In this document: positions 60,349-64,000 of the stretch, in pieces
Layout of the letters: each line of letters opens with the position of its first letter
Position numbering within the stretch: position 1 is the first letter of the stretch
DNA from: Nitzschia sp. pyKryTriq1
Taxonomy: Eukaryota > Bacillariophyta > Bacillariophyceae > Bacillariales > Bacillariaceae
Assembly: GCA_956465555.1 (NCBI GenBank)
Contig: OY101117.1
Location: forward strand, 2,790,001 to 2,854,000
Direction of reading: 5' to 3'
DNA length: 64,000 bases
The notes under the pieces: generated by a model
The model's database searches: none
Seen by the model: the letters and a program-made list of their open reading frames with translations, nothing else
Told to the model about the DNA's origin: nothing
Position numbers and translations under genes: made by a program

Positions 60349-62655
60349 ATGAAGATCCGGTGTTATAGCCCGTTGTTAGCTGCTCTCTTGGCGGCAAATA
60401 ATTCGGTGGTCGAGGCACAAACCGAGTTAGGCGGCGGGGTCGTCACTAGAACGGATGTGGAATATATGGCGGACCTCACCTTGGACATTCGGGACATGCA
60501 GGATGTTATTGGCAACGAGGGTGGATCTGACGCGGCCTTGGCGATTTACCTGGATGGAAAGAACTCCGAACCCCAAATCGGCACGCGTTTCAAGTTGACA
60601 GAACTAAGCACGCGGTTAGCCTCGAATGGAGTCGACAAGGCGACTCCGCCATACTTGTTTCATCTCTATGGAATGGCAGAACGCGATGCTAGTCGACTCT
60701 CGGACAACTTGTCTTATGCCGACAACTATGTCCGAAGTGCGATCCTAGTGGGTCACAAACAAGCTCCCACGGCAGCGTTAGTATTGAACGTTTGGATGTA
60801 TGCCGCTCATGTTCTGTTTCAAGGTTTGGATACTTGCCAAAAGCTTTTAGAAGCGGATAACCCGTCGCAGTTTGATCTTGGAACGGCTGGCTTTGATGAA
60901 TTCATTGCGCTCTGGATTGGTACTGGCTCAAACCCCGGATCCGAAAATGGCGACAGCCTCTACGCAATTTCCGAAGAAGCTTACAACTTGTTTGGCGGAG
61001 ACCTCGACGAGTCGGAAACAAATACACGAATAAAGTCACTGTACCAAGAGGGTTCTGCGCAACTCAGTATTCCAGGAGTCTGTACCAAAGAACACCCCGA
61101 AAGTCCTCGCTTGATCTGGTCGATTGCCACTCAAATTATTAGTCAAATGACCGTGCCCTTGATTCGTCAATTGATTGTCGCGGTTCTCGAAAAAGATGTT
61201 AGAAAGACTGAAGTATTTGCCATGGCGGTGGTACCTCAAGCAGCTCAGTGCCGACCCAGTGCCTACAAGCGTCTTCGAGACTTTCTCCTTTCCGAAACCC
61301 CTCGATTTGACAAGACCAAGGTCATTCTACGAGACCTCCAAGATATTTACTCCTGCTTTGGATTGACTTGCGATGATATCGGAGATGTTGTCGATAAAAA
61401 TGGTGTTGATATCCCGAATTGCATTGCAGCCAATCCGCGGTCCTCATTGGCTCAATATAACCCCAGTACAGATGTTCATTCGGTAAGTCGATTTCGTCAT
61501 CCAGCAGGCAACGACTGCATTCTGTTACATTGTGTATAGTGCGGCTGGCTAACTCCTTGTTCTTTTTCTATGCATCTCTAGATTGCTCGCATGGATTTGG
61601 ATATCTTGCAACTTCGAATCTTGACATCCTTGGGCTCGTTCAACTACGCCAAGCTTTGGTACCTGTATGGGCGCAATTCTCCAGTCGAACAAAAGAATGA
61701 CAATGATCCGTTTGAATACTACTCCTTGGCGGATCTGGCGATAGCATCCTCTCGTCGGACTGCGGACCCATGGTATTCCGAGTTTGTACGATACCACAAC
61801 AACAACAATTATGCTGACAAAATCGTTCGGGATACCTTGGAAGGAAACGGTAAATGGGACAGCTCCAAGTCGGTCGCTCAACGATCTGCTGTGATTACCG
61901 AAACTAGCTCCTTTATGATTTTGTACTTGCATTTGATTGCTCAAATCAACGATGCGGTGAATCTATGCAAGGGATTGGAGAGCCATGCAGAATACGATTT
62001 ATCGCACCCGTGGGACGAAGTCGCAGCTCTCTTGATTGGATCCTTGGAGGGAACCCAAGAGGGAGGCTCCTCGGACGCGGAAGATGGCCAACTTTTATGG
62101 TCGCTCGGCAGTCGTCGTGCCTTTCAATTCCAAAGTATTAACAACGAAGGATATGCCAAAGTCAATTCGAGACTGGAGGATTTACTGTATGCTGGAAAGG
62201 GGGAAATTGATGCGATGGAATGTACATCATTTGAGAAGACGGTGGAACAAATCAAGTTGGTGACCATGGTGCCAATTATGCAAAGTGTCATGCGATATGC
62301 CCTTCAGAATGAACAACTATCTACGACGTCGGACAGTGCCGATCTGGCCTTGGGTGAAACCTTTGCCTTGGCCATTATTCCGATCATGGAGACCATTGAT
62401 CCATCAGCTTCTGCCATTGTCCAAGAAAATATGATTTTCCAGAGTGGCATTCAACCTACAAGAGACGGTGCTCAGGCTGTCGCTGATGCCATCGGCAGCT
62501 TCGCCGTGGCATCCGGCCTGAGATGTGGTTTGCTCGGCTATACTCCTCAAGCCCAACCTTGTCGGTATCACGGTGGTTCGGCAGCACCAAATATGGGCCC
62601 CGTCGTGTGGACTACTCTGGCCTCTGCTGCACTTTCGTTATTTTTCCTCTTGTAA
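60349..62655 (+). CDS. Two-lobed FEA1-like secreted/GPI-type surface protein
   Basis: Two exons (60349-61482 and 61582-62655; 99-bp GTAAGT...CTCTAG intron) give 735 aa. The start (MKIRCYSPLLAALLAANNSV, then VEAQ) is a signal peptide. The C-terminus ends in a hydrophobic tail (WTTLASAALSLFFLL) with no residues after it, typical of a GPI-anchor signal. The mature part is an internal duplication. Lobe 1 has IYLDGKNS, YADNYVRSAILVG, FDEFIALWIGTGSN, YAISEEAYNLFGG and YSCFGLTCDDIG. Lobe 2 has LWYLYGRNS, YADKIVRDTLEGNG, WDEVAALLIGSLEGTQEGG and LLWSLGSRRAFQFQ in the same order. These motifs resemble, from memory, the FEA1/low-iron-inducible periplasmic family of algae. Metal binding is not shown here. 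Confidence 0.7.
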
Positions 62656-62860
62656 ACGATCCAACCTTTGGTCGCTCCTCCACTGTACGACTTGTCTCTT
62701 TCTAAATGGGGTTTCCAGAAAGCGCCTGTTCGCATTATAGTCATCATAATTCTTCTCTAGTAGTGTCATAGCCTGCCATTATATATTGTGTGTTTGATCA
62801 ATGACCTCACCAATAGCAAATGTAGTAATCATTATAATTCATCGATAATGGTGCACTGGA

Positions 62861-63728
62861 CTAAAGTATGCTGTCAATCGACTCGACCTTGAGAGAAAAT
62901 AGAAAAATTCCTTCCCCGAAGGTTTCCTTGGGATTGGGACTACCATCGGCTAGCTTGAGTGATAGCATGAGCCCCATTTCTTTCATCTCCTTGCAATCAA
63001 ACTTATACTGGGATGCATCGGAAGGCGTCCGCGGTCCAAATGAGGGCGACAGCTGGTCGAATGGAATCTCCACGTCCTGCCATTCGCCGTCTGAGTTATT
63101 ATTGTTGGTGGGAACATCCATTTGCCACGATGGATTCCTCGACATGGGTCCTCCACGACTACCATCGGTCATGAAGAATTTGTACGTCTTTCCATCTCCC
63201 TGTATTCGCAACCGTAAGCCTTTGCACGAAGAAAGGTCGATCGTCTCTGGAATTGCAGAACGGATCGATGCAAATCCGCCACCATTGGTATTGATGGTCC
63301 CTTTGAAATGCAGATATCCATCCTCCACAGTGTGCTCCGTGTGCGATTGACCCCCCATCACAGGATCATCCAATTTGTACCAACTTAAACTGTGGCTTGC
63401 CATCTGAACACAGTAGAGGTAAATACCGAATTTAGAGCAGGCGACGAAGCGTTTCCTTGATGAGAACCTAAAAGAATAAATTGCTAAAATCTCCAGCTCC
63501 ACTTCTAGCTGGCGGCCGCCCACCTACCTTTAACGCAGAGACTGCATTACGCTCATTGGCCGCCCTATCATATTTCACCATTCGCATGGCCTGACCCATC
63601 TTCTTGAAGAATTCGAGGATCCCTCGTCGAGCAACGACAGTATCAAATAAACCAAGGAGGAGGATGCTTGCTAGCAGGGGTACACGTACGACGACGCGAA
63701 GAGAACTCTTGCTCGAATAACGAATCAT
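62861..63728 (-). CDS. CIA30-domain protein with N-terminal hydrophobic signal
   Basis: Two minus-strand exons (63728-63528 and 63403-62861; 124-bp intron GTAGGT...TGTTCAG) give 247 aa. Exon 1 supplies a hydrophobic start (SLRVVVRVPLLASILLLGLF) and a short charged segment. The join gives SALK-MASHSLSWYKLDDPVM, leading into a CIA30 domain (about 68-245): LDDPVMGGQSHTEHTVEDGY, LHFKGTINTNGGGFASIRS, DLSSCKGLRLRIQGDGKTYK and the C-terminal strand EGIFLFSLKVESIDSIL. The D-D-x-V-M-G-G-x-S pattern is the family signature. Unlike the CIA30 protein at 32797-33741, this one looks like a secretory or plastid-directed protein, so it need not be a complex I factor. Exon 1 alone is weakly supported. Confidence 0.8.
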
Positions 63729-64000
63729 TGAATTCTCAAGAACGAATCATCAATTTGGAAACGCGACGCCCCCACAAGCAAGCAGAAGACTTAGCGCTTT
63801 CTCTGTCTTTTCAGTTGATTGCAAATTGCAACATCTTGATCGTCGTTCGTCTCGTCGCAATAAAAGTCGCAATTTATTCGCGTCGTGCGTTGTACGTGTA
63901 GCGTGTCGTCCATCTGGCAAGAAAGTTGTTTCTCGACTCATTCGACCTCAAAGCACCTGTCGTCTCGCGTGTGAGAGCGCCCGGGGCCCGGGGCGGGCCC
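63729..64000. other. Upstream flank of the second CIA30 gene
   Basis: Holds the likely promoter and 5' UTR of the minus-strand CIA30 gene up to the window edge. The last 30 bases are a GC-rich palindromic run (GCGCCCGGGGCCCGGGGCGG). No gene recognised. Confidence 0.4.

Overview
The window reads as nuclear DNA of a stramenopile alga, most likely a pennate diatom. Genes are compact and intron-poor. The introns I could place are short (71-135 bp) and all GT-AG. Genes lie on both strands. The gene set fits this view: a cycloeucalenol cycloisomerase of the plant/algal sterol route, an HCF101-type Fe-S carrier ATPase, a two-lobed FEA1-like surface protein, ShKT secretory proteins, a piggyBac-type transposase and a Skp1-type P4H/GlcNAc-transferase fusion. 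I cannot name the species.

Layout, left to right. 1-6.4 kb: end of a membrane-anchored FkbM-like protein, a piggyBac-type transposase, and a five-exon HCF101. 6.8-12.1 kb: a CCCH zinc-finger protein (-), a bacterial-type aquaporin (+) and a secreted ShKT protein (-). 12.9-16.4 kb: CENP-C (+) and an acidic/basic nuclear-type protein (+). 16.5-22.5 kb: ATG2 (-, three exons). 23.2-33.7 kb, all +: the prolyl-hydroxylase/GlcNAc-transferase fusion, an RDD membrane protein, an AASDH-type adenylation/carrier/PQQ-propeller protein, a TMEM223-like protein and a CIA30 protein, with tRNA-Leu(CAG) on the minus strand. 33.8-37.1 kb: a DFGDF-repeat protein (-). 38.4-45.3 kb: a Popeye-like membrane protein (+), a fucosyltransferase-like protein (-), a SET-domain methyltransferase (-) and STN1 (-). 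47.5-58.5 kb: a zinc-ribbon protein, a SAYSvFN protein, CPI1 (-), an SGNH hydrolase, an ankyrin/zinc-ribbon protein (-), a BRAP2-like ubiquitin ligase (+) and a small unknown (-). 60.3-63.7 kb: the FEA1-like protein (+) and a second CIA30 protein (-).

The genes form no operon or cluster; they are housekeeping and signalling genes side by side. Several touch chromosome maintenance (CENP-C, STN1), autophagy or trafficking (ATG2, DFGDF protein, SAYSvFN protein) and mitochondrial or Fe-S assembly (HCF101, two CIA30 proteins, TMEM223-like). Spacers are rich in short palindromes of two kinds, GTAC/GGTACC/ACCGGT strings and CTCTAGAG/ACTAGT strings, which recur across the window.

The most interesting object is the single polypeptide joining a prolyl 4-hydroxylase to a GT60 GlcNAc-transferase. 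These are the first two enzymes of the oxygen-sensing Skp1 modification pathway known from Dictyostelium and Toxoplasma. Two intronless membrane-protein genes (aquaporin and RDD) look bacterial in type and are candidates for old horizontal transfer. All assignments are from reading the sequence by eye; no database was searched.
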